In this document: one piece after another, positions 18,267 to 27,423 of the stretch
Numbering within the stretch: the stretch's first letter is position 1
How the letters are laid out: every line of letters begins with the position of its first letter
Origin: Viridibacillus arenosi
GTDB taxonomy: Bacteria; Bacillota; Bacilli; Bacillales_A; Planococcaceae
Length of the DNA stretch: 64,000 nucleotides
NCBI RefSeq assembly: GCF_001955655.1
Contig: NZ_MSPW01000003.1
Coordinates: forward strand, 397,177-461,176
Direction: 5' to 3'
Program-made: the position numbers and the translations under genes
The notes under the pieces: generated by a model
Seen by the model: only the letters and a program-made list of their open reading frames with translations
What the model was told of the DNA's origin: nothing
The model's database searches: none

Positions 18267-19228
18267 AATTTAACCTCCCCAAGTTTTAAGTGTTTAATCA
18301 TTGTGTTATCTTTTAACTGTTCAATCTCTGCTTTAGGTCCTGTAATGACGACAGCGTAGGTTTTCATGTCTTGTTTCTCTAAATAAGATATTCTTTCTTT
18401 CAGTTCCAAATTTTTATGTGAGGAAACAGCTGTCGCAATATCCTCATAATTAGCTAAAAAGTGAAGAATCGACAAAAAAGTTTGTTCATGAGATGTAGAA
18501 TTTTTAAATGGTGACCAATTTGTATAATCTTGTTGTACAGGATAACCAATTGGCGATACAACATTACCATTAGCACTTAGCATTTTGTCTTCTACACCTG
18601 TATAGATCGCTGCCCATGTGACATCTACCTTCGGCATTTCCTGAATTACTTCTTCAACTGTAAATAAATTGTTTAAAGAAATATATGCTTCCACAACCGT
18701 CTCATCAGGTAATCCTTTTAAGACTTGCCACTCCTCAGATGTATTAAATTCAGCTTGATTTTCTGGATGAACTAACCACTGGTTTGTTATAGTCGGGTAT
18801 TTTGGATACGTTTTTTCTAACTTAGAAGTAGTCGTTTTTTCTACTAAATCATTCAACATAAAGCGTGTATCATAATGTTTAATCGGGTAGACCTCATCAC
18901 CAATCTGCTTATATTGCTCAAAAGATAATAGCATCGAAAAAAGTGAAAAATCCATATCAAATTCAAGTTCCTCTAACGTAGTATTAGGGTCTGTTACATA
19001 AAGTGTCTGGCTTGTAACATCCATTAATGTTGTGGATTTTGTACCAAAAGCATAATACAAAAATGTTAGCATGTAGCAAGTCGGAACAATTAAAAGTGCA
19101 ATTGTTAGCGTCGTTAAAATAAGCTTCCTTTTAGATGATGCAATGGCTTTTTTTACAACATTAGTAGAAGGTGTATTTATCTTTTCACTATCCTTTGCTT
19201 GTTGTAATAATTGTTCATAAGAATCCAT
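18248..19228 (-). CDS. Anti-sigma factor (sigma-regulator domains)
   Basis: A 326-residue single-pass membrane protein. Residues 1-32 are a cytosolic tail, 33-60 a transmembrane helix, and the rest is extracytoplasmic. The layout and residues match the Sigma_reg_N and Sigma_reg_C families, which accompany ECF sigma factors in Bacillales. The central AAIYTGVED stretch near 220 belongs to the C-terminal domain. It starts 2 bp after the sigma-factor gene, with AAGGAGG upstream, as expected for a co-transcribed anti-sigma. The stimulus is unknown. Confidence 0.8.
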   Translation of the reverse strand: MDSYEQLLQQAKDSEKINTPSTNVVKKAIASSKRKLILTTLTIALLIVPTCYMLTFLYYAFGTKSTTLMDVTSQTLYVTDPNTTLEELEFDMDFSLFSMLLSFEQYKQIGDEVYPIKHYDTRFMLNDLVEKTTTSKLEKTYPKYPTITNQWLVHPENQAEFNTSEEWQVLKGLPDETVVEAYISLNNLFTVEEVIQEMPKVDVTWAAIYTGVEDKMLSANGNVVSPIGYPVQQDYTNWSPFKNSTSHEQTFLSILHFLANYEDIATAVSSHKNLELKERISYLEKQDMKTYAVVITGPKAEIEQLKDNTMIKHLKLGEVKLWNWVR

Positions 19229-19230
19229 CT

Positions 19231-19707
19231 CTATTCCTCCTTCACAATAAGTGCTCGCATTTTTTTACGTCCTCGCGCTAAATGACTTTTCAATGTATTC
19301 AATTTCAAATTTAAAATGTTTGCTGCTTGTTCGTTTGTACAGTCATTCACATCACATAACAAAATAATCTGTTTTTCAATTGGTTTAATTTGTTCTAATA
19401 GGCTTAATAGTTTTAGATATGCATCTTGTTCTACAATGATTTGTTCCGGTGTAGTCGAATAGATTTGATCAACGTTGTCTGATATCATATACCGGAGCTC
19501 TTTCCGTGTACTGTCGATATATGTATAGTAAGCTACCTTAAAAAGCCAAGGTTTGATATCTTGAATTTCTTGACCAAGCAGAGTGATATGCGCTTTTGTA
19601 AAAGTGTCCTGAAGCAAATCCTCAGCAGTAGTATGATTTTTGGTAAGTGAATATAAATAGCGATATATATCATTCATATAGGTGATATATATTGTTTCTA
19701 GCTCCAT
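19231..19707 (-). CDS. ECF-type RNA polymerase sigma factor
   Basis: A 158-residue ECF sigma factor. Region 2 is seen at residues 5-65 (YRYLYSLTKNHTTAEDLLQDTFTKA) and region 4 at about 100-152 (EKQIILLCDVNDCTNEQAANILNLK, then the helix TLKSHLARGRKKMR). The linker between them is short. It heads a three-gene operon with its anti-sigma and a small membrane protein. AAGGTGGG precedes the ATG at 19707. A candidate self-recognised promoter lies just upstream. Confidence 0.9.
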   Translation of the reverse strand: MELETIYITYMNDIYRYLYSLTKNHTTAEDLLQDTFTKAHITLLGQEIQDIKPWLFKVAYYTYIDSTRKELRYMISDNVDQIYSTTPEQIIVEQDAYLKLLSLLEQIKPIEKQIILLCDVNDCTNEQAANILNLKLNTLKSHLARGRKKMRALIVKEE

Positions 19708-19730
19708 CTTTTCCCACCTTTCACCCTATC

Positions 19731-19758
19731 CTCGTTTAAAGACTAAAAAAAGTTGCAA
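19731..19758 (-). promoter_or_regulatory. Candidate ECF autoregulatory promoter
   Basis: On the minus strand, TTGCAAC is followed after 17 nt by CGAGG, ending 24 bp before the sigma gene start. The AAC-type -35 and CG-type -10 with this spacing resemble ECF promoters such as those of SigM/SigW (AAC and CGT). It is a prediction from spacing and motif only. Confidence 0.35.
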
Positions 19759-19888
19759 AATATTTTAATAATTTCAAAATAATTATCTGATGCAATGTTG
19801 AACTATTCGCCTTCCGAATTATAAAATTTTATAGTTCTTCAATTTCAAAATTTAAAGTAATAAGATAATAAGTTATACAACTCAAATA

Positions 19889-19917
19889 GCCGACTATCAA
19901 CTTGAATGATAGTCGGC
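19889..19917 (-). terminator. Hairpin after MutS-like gene
   Basis: Perfect 11-bp stem GCCGACTATCA (19889-19899) with its complement at 19907-19917 and a 7-nt loop. The T-run is weak. It lies in the otherwise featureless gap between 19708 and 20079, downstream of the MutS-like gene. Confidence 0.55.
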
Positions 19918-20079
19918 ATATTGTGTTATTGGAGATTATATTATCTCAACATACAATTGATTAGCTCTAGAGTCTTTTTCAAACATAGTGATTATTCTTA
20001 TTTGCAATGTTATTTATACTAATAGGCTATTTCTCGACGGGGCGTTTTTTTCAATTTACAATCTTTTAAATTCTTCCAT

Positions 20080-21732
20080 TTATTTCCATTCATGCTTTTC
20101 TAAGAAATACTCGGCTAACCCATTCGCCTTGTTTGTTATGTTTTGTGGATAATCCAATATTTCAAGAAGCTTAATCGCATTTTTCGTTTTTGACGGTCCA
20201 GAATGAATTGTATAATCAAAATGAACTTGACCATTTTCAATCGACTCACTGAAGTGATAATTTGTATAAGTACTTTTGGCGATTTCGGTTAATTCGATAT
20301 CATGAGAAGCAATGATATTCATACCTTTATTCAAAGAAAGCCATTCCATCATAGCAGCCGATGCTGCTATCCGTTCAATCGTATTAGTTCCCTTTAGTAT
20401 TTCATCAATAAATGAGATGCATGGTTTACCTTGCTCACACAGTTGGATAATACGTTTGAGTGACTTAATTTCAGCTATAAAGTAACTATCACCATCTAAA
20501 ACATTATCTTGAATCGCCATTGAAGTTACAATATAGCTAGGTTTCATTGTCCAGTTTTCTGCTAACACTGTATTAATCGTTTGTGCCAAGATTGTATTAA
20601 TAGCAATTGCTTTAATATACGTAGATTTCCCTGATGCATTAGACCCTGTAATGAGTGTGCTCTTGTATAGATTTGACGTGTTTTTTACTGGTTCATTGAT
20701 AAGTGGATGAAACATATTTTTAAATGAAAGTTCCTCTTTCTCCATAAATGTAGGGATACAATATGTATCTAATGATTTTCTGTAAAACGCAACTGCTACC
20801 CCTGCATCCAGTTGACCAATAAGTTGCCATAAATCACGGTATTCTTCTTTATGTTTTGAAATCGTTTTAATAATATTGTTATAGGTAATAAAATCCAACA
20901 AAAATAGTATACGAATGTATTCAAAAATAATATCAAAATCTCCGTTGCCTCTTCCTATTGAAGTAATATTGCTTAAAACTAAAACTTTTTTGATTGGCTG
21001 AACTTTGACTTTGAACTCCTCCGCAAATGTTGTAAATTCCAAATGTTTGACGGATGCAAAGCGTTTACCAGTATTGATGATAGATGCTATGTACGATGTG
21101 GAGTATAAATTATTCTCTAACGCTGGTTTATTTTTATAGTATACAAATAAGTTAATTAGAAAAGATCCTACTAAACTAAAAATCCCGTACTTTAAGCTGA
21201 AAAACATCAAAATGGTTGAAGCAAATGGCATTAAAGCAAGCAATACATATATAGCTACATATTTTAAGTTACTTTGATTCACATAAAAAAAGGAAGACGA
21301 GTTTGTATAATCTTGTTTTCCAAGCCCTGATAATATGCGTAGGATGTCTTCTCTTAATCCTTGATTACTCTCCAGTAATGTGTAAAGTCTTTCTTTATCT
21401 TGTATATTTTTAAGCGATGGATCAATATCTCGAAGCTGATTAAATAAATATTCCGATCCAACAGAAGTCTGTGTGTAATTTACCTTTTTGAAAACAGTAT
21501 TCATAGCAAGATCATCCCACGTCAACTGATCTATCCCGTCATATCTTTGTTCATTATTCTTTTTATTTTCCCAGTACATTGACACTGATTCATCATGTTC
21601 ACTTTTTGAATTAAACTTTCCTAATTCCCATTCTTTCCTAAACTTTTTTAGTCTTTTCTTTTTTATCATTAAAATATTATAGATAAAAAAAGCGATTGCA
21701 ACTATTACAAGAATTATTATTAAATTCATCAT
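20080..21732 (-). CDS. Membrane-anchored MutS-like ATPase
   Basis: A 550-residue protein whose C-terminal third is a MutS domain V ATPase: Walker A in ITGSNASGKSTYIKA near residue 370, Walker B in CISFIDEILKGTNTIER near 445, and the conserved SHDIELT stretch. It lacks the mismatch-binding domain of MutS. Instead it has an N-terminal transmembrane helix (about 4-22) and another hydrophobic pair around 158-200. MutS relatives of this shape are known in Firmicutes and Bacteroidetes but their function is not established. AGAGGAT precedes two tandem ATGs at 21732. It stands alone. Confidence 0.75.
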   Translation of the reverse strand: MMNLIIILVIVAIAFFIYNILMIKKKRLKKFRKEWELGKFNSKSEHDESVSMYWENKKNNEQRYDGIDQLTWDDLAMNTVFKKVNYTQTSVGSEYLFNQLRDIDPSLKNIQDKERLYTLLESNQGLREDILRILSGLGKQDYTNSSSFFYVNQSNLKYVAIYVLLALMPFASTILMFFSLKYGIFSLVGSFLINLFVYYKNKPALENNLYSTSYIASIINTGKRFASVKHLEFTTFAEEFKVKVQPIKKVLVLSNITSIGRGNGDFDIIFEYIRILFLLDFITYNNIIKTISKHKEEYRDLWQLIGQLDAGVAVAFYRKSLDTYCIPTFMEKEELSFKNMFHPLINEPVKNTSNLYKSTLITGSNASGKSTYIKAIAINTILAQTINTVLAENWTMKPSYIVTSMAIQDNVLDGDSYFIAEIKSLKRIIQLCEQGKPCISFIDEILKGTNTIERIAASAAMMEWLSLNKGMNIIASHDIELTEIAKSTYTNYHFSESIENGQVHFDYTIHSGPSKTKNAIKLLEILDYPQNITNKANGLAEYFLEKHEWK

Positions 21733-22093
21733 TTCTTTTATCCTCTATTTTTTGACCTTTTTTCATTTATAAGTTTGTTCGTTCTATATTTATTAGTTTA
21801 ATTCTCCATATAAGAAATGCTTAAAAACCACAATTAACCACAATACTTAATAATTGTAAAATACACTACAAATTAAGTAAACTAAAAAGAGTAACATATA
21901 AGTAATATTGCAAGAATTGCGGTTAGATCAAATGCAAATAATATCGATAGGAAAAAAGCATCCTTTTTTCAGCTACTTTTAGGAAGCAGTTGCATTTGTA
22001 AATAAGAACTTTAAAAACTATAATTCTCCATTATTTAATTAAAGCAGATTAGTTAAATAACGGAAAAAATATAATGTAATGGAGTATGGTATA
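21733..22093. other. Divergent intergenic with nested inverted repeats
   Basis: AT-rich divergent promoter region. A 9-bp inverted pair (CAAATGCAA at 21929-21937, TTGCATTTG at 21990-21998) encloses a second one (GAAAAAAG and CTTTTTTC around 21951-21970). This may be a regulator site or a terminator-like structure. Confidence 0.35.
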
Positions 22094-23068
22094 TTGAATC
22101 AAAATGTTAATGTTTCAACATTTGAACTAGCGCAAGAATCTGTTAATTTCGTTATATTATGTCCTTTTAACTTGCCTAATGACTGTTCAGTTAAGGATAT
22201 ATCTCTAAAAAAAGAAACAAGAAGTTCTCGTTCTTCGATACGTTTTGAAATTTTATGTAAAAATAGAGTAGTAAGAGTTAAACAGTTTTATTATGATTGG
22301 GGAATTCCTACTGTATATGCAGATACTAATCTTGTTTCTCCTGGTAAATCTTTTGAGATTAACGGGATTGTTGGTTTTATTGGTATAGATTACAAAGGAA
22401 ATCAAGCTGCTTGTTATGCTAGATGGTTCACAAATGTAGAATTATCTGTTTTAAAAGGAAGATTTGAAGAAGATGAGCTTATAAGAATTATTGAATCATT
22501 TACACCAACGGGGTCGTTTGCTATTAAAAAATTGGGAGAAAAATCATATACAACTACGAGTTATACAGCAAGATATGGTATACCTAAGTGGCAAGAAGAT
22601 GAGATTTCTAGGGTGAAATGGTATGAAAATAATTTCGATATCAACAAAAAAATTTCTTTGCAAAACATTTATATACCAGCATTTGAATATCAAGATTTTT
22701 TCCTGGATTCAATAGGATTCAATCAATATAAATTTGGTGTAGAAACTCATTTCCTATATAGATCAAAGGTTAATTATACTGATGGTATTTGGTTTTGGTT
22801 AGCTCCAGAAGAGATGATCGAAAATCTCTCTTATAAAGAAGGAGAAAATATAGGAGTAAGACAAAGTTGGAATGTTAAAAAAGAAAAATTCTTAATAGGA
22901 AATATAGAAATAACAATATTATTACATAAACAAAATACACAATATTATGGTTGGTATGCTCATTGGAAGATTGGGAGATATATTTATCAAGTATTTATTC
23001 GTCCATCAGTAAATTTTAATATAGAAAAGTTTACTGGATTTATTAAGACATTACATGAAGTGAAATAA
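22094..23068 (+). CDS. Unknown protein with two similar halves
   Basis: A 324-residue soluble protein I do not recognise. It seems to contain two copies of one fold. The first half (about 1-140) ends with CYARWFTNVELSVLKGRFEEDELIRIIESF and the second (about 180-324) ends with WYAHWKIGRYIYQVFIRPSVNFNIEKFTGFIKTL; both end as paired strands followed by a helix. It lacks a signal peptide and cysteine-rich motifs. I prefer the TTG at 22094, 9 nt after GGAG; the ATG at 22079 has no ribosome binding site. It stands alone between the MutS-like gene and an M15 peptidase. Confidence 0.6.
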   Translation: MNQNVNVSTFELAQESVNFVILCPFNLPNDCSVKDISLKKETRSSRSSIRFEILCKNRVVRVKQFYYDWGIPTVYADTNLVSPGKSFEINGIVGFIGIDYKGNQAACYARWFTNVELSVLKGRFEEDELIRIIESFTPTGSFAIKKLGEKSYTTTSYTARYGIPKWQEDEISRVKWYENNFDINKKISLQNIYIPAFEYQDFFLDSIGFNQYKFGVETHFLYRSKVNYTDGIWFWLAPEEMIENLSYKEGENIGVRQSWNVKKEKFLIGNIEITILLHKQNTQYYGWYAHWKIGRYIYQVFIRPSVNFNIEKFTGFIKTLHEVK

Positions 23069-23233
23069 GAAAAATCAGTAAATATCAATTACCTTAGTTC
23101 ACTAATGGCGAGCTTTAATTAAACAAATGATTTATTCAATACAAAAAAATTAAGGTTGATTTTACACGACTTAAAGCTCAAACTCTGTTTTTTTAATACC
23201 TTAGTTGCAACATTCTTTAAGAGAACGGACCAA

Positions 23234-23275
23234 AAAATGACCATCTCCAAAGCAAACATTTGGGATGGTCATTTT
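23234..23275. terminator. Convergent terminator
   Basis: Long hairpin with an AAAATGACCATC/GATGGTCATTTT stem (23234-23245 and 23264-23275) extended inward by wobble pairs. It overlaps the last codons of the M15 peptidase gene and sits between two convergent genes. Confidence 0.75.
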
Positions 23276-23850
23276 GTATTATGATCTTCAGCTAAGCGAT
23301 ACCCTTCTTGAAGCATAGGAATACTCAATCCGAAGGTCATTTGTAAGTGCGGATAATCTTTGAATTTCCGCCAATCTCCACCCCATTCAAATCCAAGCTC
23401 CTTTGCTAGTTCAGCAACTTCGAACCAATCAGATTGTCCATTGTGATTGCCATCATATTCAATATCCCATTCTATTCCGTCATTTGTATTCTTAATGGCA
23501 TAGTCAAAGGCTAATCCATAATTATGAAAAGATTCTCCTCCCTTTGAATATGTGACGATGTTGCCTTTAGTAGATCTACCTTGGTTGTACAACTCATCCT
23601 GCTTTTCAAATGGTCTAAGCCCTTCTGTTATCATGACATCAATATCTATTTCAGCTGCTTTTTTTAATAAGATGTTTTTATTCTCTTCCACAATAGGATG
23701 TAGCTCCGTTGGGATTGGCGCCTCATCCCCAAGAAGAACATATTTGTCATCTTCTATTTGGCTAAATTTATAAAATAAACTAAAGGTAATAGTAAAAATA
23801 ATAATAATAATGATTCCTGTAATTAAGATGTAATTAATACTGCTCTTCAT
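23269..23850 (-). CDS. M15-family D,D-carboxypeptidase / cell-wall peptidase
   Basis: A 193-residue membrane-anchored peptidase of the VanY/CwlK (M15) type. A transmembrane helix covers about 8-30. The catalytic domain (about 60-180) shows the zinc signature SFHNYGLAFDYAI (His and Asp ligands) and the final PHLQMTF histidine. ITEGLRPFEKQDELYNQGR is the conserved substrate-side motif. These enzymes cleave D-Ala-D-Ala or the L-Ala-D-Glu bond in peptidoglycan outside the membrane. The ATG at 23850 follows GAGGTGG; the longer open frame to 23910 has no ribosome binding site. Confidence 0.85.
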   Translation of the reverse strand: MKSSINYILITGIIIIIIFTITFSLFYKFSQIEDDKYVLLGDEAPIPTELHPIVEENKNILLKKAAEIDIDVMITEGLRPFEKQDELYNQGRSTKGNIVTYSKGGESFHNYGLAFDYAIKNTNDGIEWDIEYDGNHNGQSDWFEVAELAKELGFEWGGDWRKFKDYPHLQMTFGLSIPMLQEGYRLAEDHNTK

Positions 23851-24202
23851 GTATAACTGTCCACCTCTATAAATAATTCCCTTTAGTATGAAGCATTCAA
23901 TTTTCCCCATTCATTATAACGTAAAAAGGCAAAAATAAAATGCTTGAGCTCGGTACAATACTGAACTCAAACCCTTACAGCTCCATGATTAAGTAGTTTA
24001 TTGACAATATATTCGTTTAAAAACAAGTAAACCCTTAAAAAGATGACCCTAATTGGAATTTAATTACATTTTTTATTTTATCTTGTATAATATAAAGTAA
24101 GAATATTTAGATATCTCTTTTGTTTACATTCGAGCATTTTATAATTGTACATATTAAGAGATGTTACTCGTATTTATTAACTTTAAGAAAAGAGGAATAG
24201 CT

Positions 24203-25996
24203 ATGATTCAGTTTGGAAAGCCGGATATAACAAATTTTTTACAAAATTTAACCGTTAGTGATTTTGCCGTAAGTCCTGATGAAAAGCAGATTGTATTATG
24301 TACGAATTTTAATGGTCATTTTAATCTATGGGGAATGGATGTAGAGAAAAAATTTCCATATCCACTAACTTTTAATAATCAAATCTCTAATTTTATTACA
24401 TATTCGAAAACAGGTGAATTCCTTTTAGCTGGATTTGATAAAGATGGTGATGAAAATAGCCAAATTTATGCGATTGCACCTGAGGGAGGAAGCCAAGTAC
24501 CTATTCGCTTTAAAGAGGGAGAGCGTCATCTCTACGCACATTTGACCGAGAATGGTAAAAATCTATATTACTCTACAACTGATGGGAATGCGAAGTATTT
24601 AAATAGTCTAGTTTATGACATTGAGAGTGGTAAGGAAAAGATACTTATAGAAGGTAGTGTTGCGCCTACTTTTATCGCTACAGTTAGCCCTGAAGAAAAA
24701 TCATTTGTTTATATTAAATCGTTTGGTAATACGAATTCATTAGCATATGTACAGACCGATGTTGAGAATGTATTGCTCACACCACCAACGGATGAGCAGC
24801 ATACAGTATCCGATTTTGTATATACTTCTGAAGACGAAATTTATTTTTTAACAAACTATGATGACGATCTTAGCTATTTAGCGAAATTTGACATTCAGTC
24901 GAGACAATTTAAAAAGGTGCTTCAATTAGAAAAAGAAGACTTTACAAGTATTTATTATTCAAAAAAAGAGAATGCACTATATATTGTTGGTTCTTATGGT
25001 GTAGAGGATCGGCTTTATCGTTATACAATTGCAGATGGAACAAATGAAAAAATCGAAATACCTGTAGATATTATTGAGAAAATGGTTATCATGCCAAGCG
25101 GACATTTATATTTGCTTGGGAAAACGGCTACGTAACCAAATAATATTTTTGTTTCAAAGGAAACAGGAAGTTCCTGGTTAGAGTTAACGCACTATAGAGT
25201 ACCAGGTATTCGAGACGAGGATTTGGTGGAACCCGAAGTGCTGCGCTATCCATCGTTTGATGGTTTAGAAATTGAGGCACTCTTATTCAAGGCAAAGGAA
25301 GAAGATTCGAATGGTTATGTTATTTTATGGCCACATGGTGGTCCACAAGCTAATGAACGTAAATCATTTCGATCGATGTTCCAATTCCTTGTTAACCAAG
25401 GATACTCTATTTTTGCACCTAACTTTAGAGGATCATCGAATTATGGTTTAAACTTTATGAAAATGGTTGAAGGTGATTGGGGTCATGGCCCTCGTCTTGA
25501 TAATATTAGGGGGATTGATTGGCTTATTGAAAAAGGCTATGCAGATCGTGATAAAATGCTGCTTTTAGGTGGTAGCTATGGAGGCTATATGGCACTTCTC
25601 CTACACGGCCGTCATGCAGATTATTTTAAAGCGGTTGTCGATGTTTTTGGTCCAAGTAATTTATTTTCATTTATTGAATCTGTTCCGGAGTTTTGGGGAC
25701 CATTTATGAAGCAATGGATAGGTGATCCAGAGAAGGATAAAGATAAATTAATAGCTGATTCACCAATTACGTATTTAGACGGTATGACTAAGCCTATGTT
25801 AGTTATTCAAGGGGCGAACGATCCTCGTGTTGTACAAAAGGAATCTGACCAAATCGTAGCTGCGTTGACGGAAAAAGGACGAGAAGTGGGATATACTGTG
25901 CTAGAGGATGAGGGACATGGATTCACGAAAAAGGCGAACGAAATTTTCGTTTATAAAAAGATACTGGAATTCTTTAATACAGAAATAAATAAATAA
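24203..25996 (+). pseudogene. S9 prolyl-oligopeptidase-family peptidase interrupted by a TAA
   Basis: A gene of about 597 codons broken by a single in-frame TAA at 25133-25135; both halves are in the same frame, so this is a nonsense change and not a frameshift. The first part (310 codons) is the beta-propeller domain. After the stop, the same frame continues into the alpha/beta hydrolase domain with its nucleophile in GGSYGGYM, the Asp in GANDPRV and the His in EGHGF. Intact relatives (YuxL-like, about 600-660 residues) act as cytosolic acylaminoacyl peptidases. The ATG at 24203 follows AGAGG. A GTG at 25223 could restart the second half, but I see no good ribosome binding site. A sequencing error is possible. 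Confidence 0.75.
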
Positions 25997-26008
25997 ATAA
26001 ATAAATAA
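25983..26008 (+). repeat. (AAAT)n tandem repeat over stop codon
   Basis: About six copies of a 4-bp unit (AAAT) run through the end of the S9 peptidase gene and its stop codon. Changes in copy number would only alter the last residues. Confidence 0.8.
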
Positions 26009-26055
26009 CTGTAAAAACCTCCTATCAAATTAATTGGTAGGAGGTTTTTACAGTT
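26007..26055. terminator. Bidirectional terminator
   Basis: 18-bp perfect stem (26007-26024 and 26038-26055) containing GTAAAAACCTCCTA, with a 13-nt loop. It separates the S9 peptidase gene from the convergent patatin gene. Confidence 0.85.
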
Positions 26056-26082
26056 TTAAATTTATAATAAACAACTTTATTA

Positions 26083-26973
26083 CTAAAAAACGTTTTGCCA
26101 CGTTTTTAAAAATTGCAATGTGCTTTCTCTTCCAATACTGATTAAACTTTCTTTTGTTTCTTGATTTAGATCAAATTGTGTCGCGCTGTAATTTTCAACG
26201 GGTATGAAAATAATGTCCTTTTCAAGTCTACGAGAAATATATCGCTCATCATGTGCATCTTTCATAGTTGTAAAGAGTGCTTCAAATAATTGGAGTCCAT
26301 TATTAATTTTTTGCGGTTCCATTTCTTCTCTAGGATGACTTAGCTTCAATCCAATAACTGGCCGTTCTTTCCAACCACTATCATCATCAAATATCCATAT
26401 CGGAAAATTACTAAGTACTCCTCCATCTACTACTATTGATTCTTCATTTGCAATCTTTAGTTTGACCGGCTCAAAGAAAAAAGGAATTCCACAGCTCATT
26501 CGTAAAGCGCGTGCAACTGAAAATGACTCCCCATCTACCCCATAGTTTTTTAAATCGTCTGGGAGTACTAGCATTTTGCCATTCGTTAAATCAGAAGCGA
26601 TGAGCTTTAAAGAACCGCTTGGTAAATCACCAAATGTATAAATGCCTTTAATTGCTAGTTTTTTATAAAACCATTTTTCTAGTGCTTTTCCCTGATATAA
26701 TCCCATTTTAAAATATAGATTTAGCCATTTCAGAAATGACAATCCAAACAATGTTCTAGGTGGATCAAGCAACGAAGAAACATCCAGTTCATCTAACATC
26801 TTCTCTATTTCAGTTGAGGTAAATCCAGCTGCGATAAAACTTGCGAAAATAGCACCTGCACTCGTTCCAGCTACTCGATTAAAATGAATGTCCCTTTCCT
26901 CAAGCACTTGATATGCTCCTAAATATGCAAAGCCTTTAATTCCCCCACCAGAAAATACCCCATCGACAATCAA
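26083..26973 (-). CDS. Patatin-like phospholipase
   Basis: A 296-residue patatin-family lipid acyl hydrolase. The oxyanion loop is SGGGIKGFAYLGA (residues 8-20), the nucleophile elbow is GTSAG near residue 40, and the catalytic Asp lies in VVDGGVLSNFP near 197, completing the Ser-Asp dyad. Family members release fatty acids from phospholipids, usually at the cytosolic membrane face. No signal peptide is present. The start is a TTG at 26973 behind AGGGGG; this is the only start that retains the glycine-rich loop. It appears to be a single-gene unit. Confidence 0.85.
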   Translation of the reverse strand: MIVDGVFSGGGIKGFAYLGAYQVLEERDIHFNRVAGTSAGAIFASFIAAGFTSTEIEKMLDELDVSSLLDPPRTLFGLSFLKWLNLYFKMGLYQGKALEKWFYKKLAIKGIYTFGDLPSGSLKLIASDLTNGKMLVLPDDLKNYGVDGESFSVARALRMSCGIPFFFEPVKLKIANEESIVVDGGVLSNFPIWIFDDDSGWKERPVIGLKLSHPREEMEPQKINNGLQLFEALFTTMKDAHDERYISRRLEKDIIFIPVENYSATQFDLNQETKESLISIGRESTLQFLKTWQNVF

Positions 26974-27134
26974 TACTTTTCCCCCTTCATCCGTACTGAT
27001 AACTCCGTAAGAAATGAGAGCGTTATTAAGAACTTATGTCGAAAATGCCGTGAAAATGTTTCTTATCTAAATTAATTTATTTTGATTAGATTTAGAAAAA
27101 GGAAGTATTAAGGTCATCCTACAAGGTACCATCA

Positions 27135-27332
27135 GTGAATAATCGTTCCATTCATTTAATAGATTTGGAGATTCTTTAGGATGAAGAAGGATATGACTTA
27201 TTTATAAAATGTGTAGAAGATGACTTCGATTGGAATGACATAGAACTTCCATACCATGATAAAGAATGTTATAAATCCGATGAAACGAATGATCTATCTC
27301 CTTCTAAAGTGTTTAAAAAATATAGACTTTAA
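27135..27332 (+). pseudogene. Possible broken small gene
   Basis: Reading from a GTG at 27135 gives about 65 codons interrupted by TAG at 27177. After the stop the frame continues with an acidic stretch (DEEGYDLFIKCVEDDFDW) to a TAA at 27330, directly followed by a terminator. The even codon use and the terminator suggest a real but decayed gene. I do not recognise the product, and the start is unsure. The rest of 26974-27423 shows no other feature. Confidence 0.3.
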
Positions 27333-27336
27333 AAGG

Positions 27337-27370
27337 AAAAAGAGAACTTCAAAATTGAAGTCCTCTTTTT
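27337..27370. terminator. Terminator between small frame and maf
   Basis: Stem AAAAAGAG-A-ACTTCAA pairs with TTGAAGT-C-CTCTTTTT (one mismatch), with T-rich tails in both directions. It serves the convergent maf gene and the small plus-strand frame. Confidence 0.75.
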
Positions 27371-27423
27371 ATGTACAATTTGTATCATTAACTTTTCGAA
27401 ACAAAAACTGAAATAGTTGCTTT

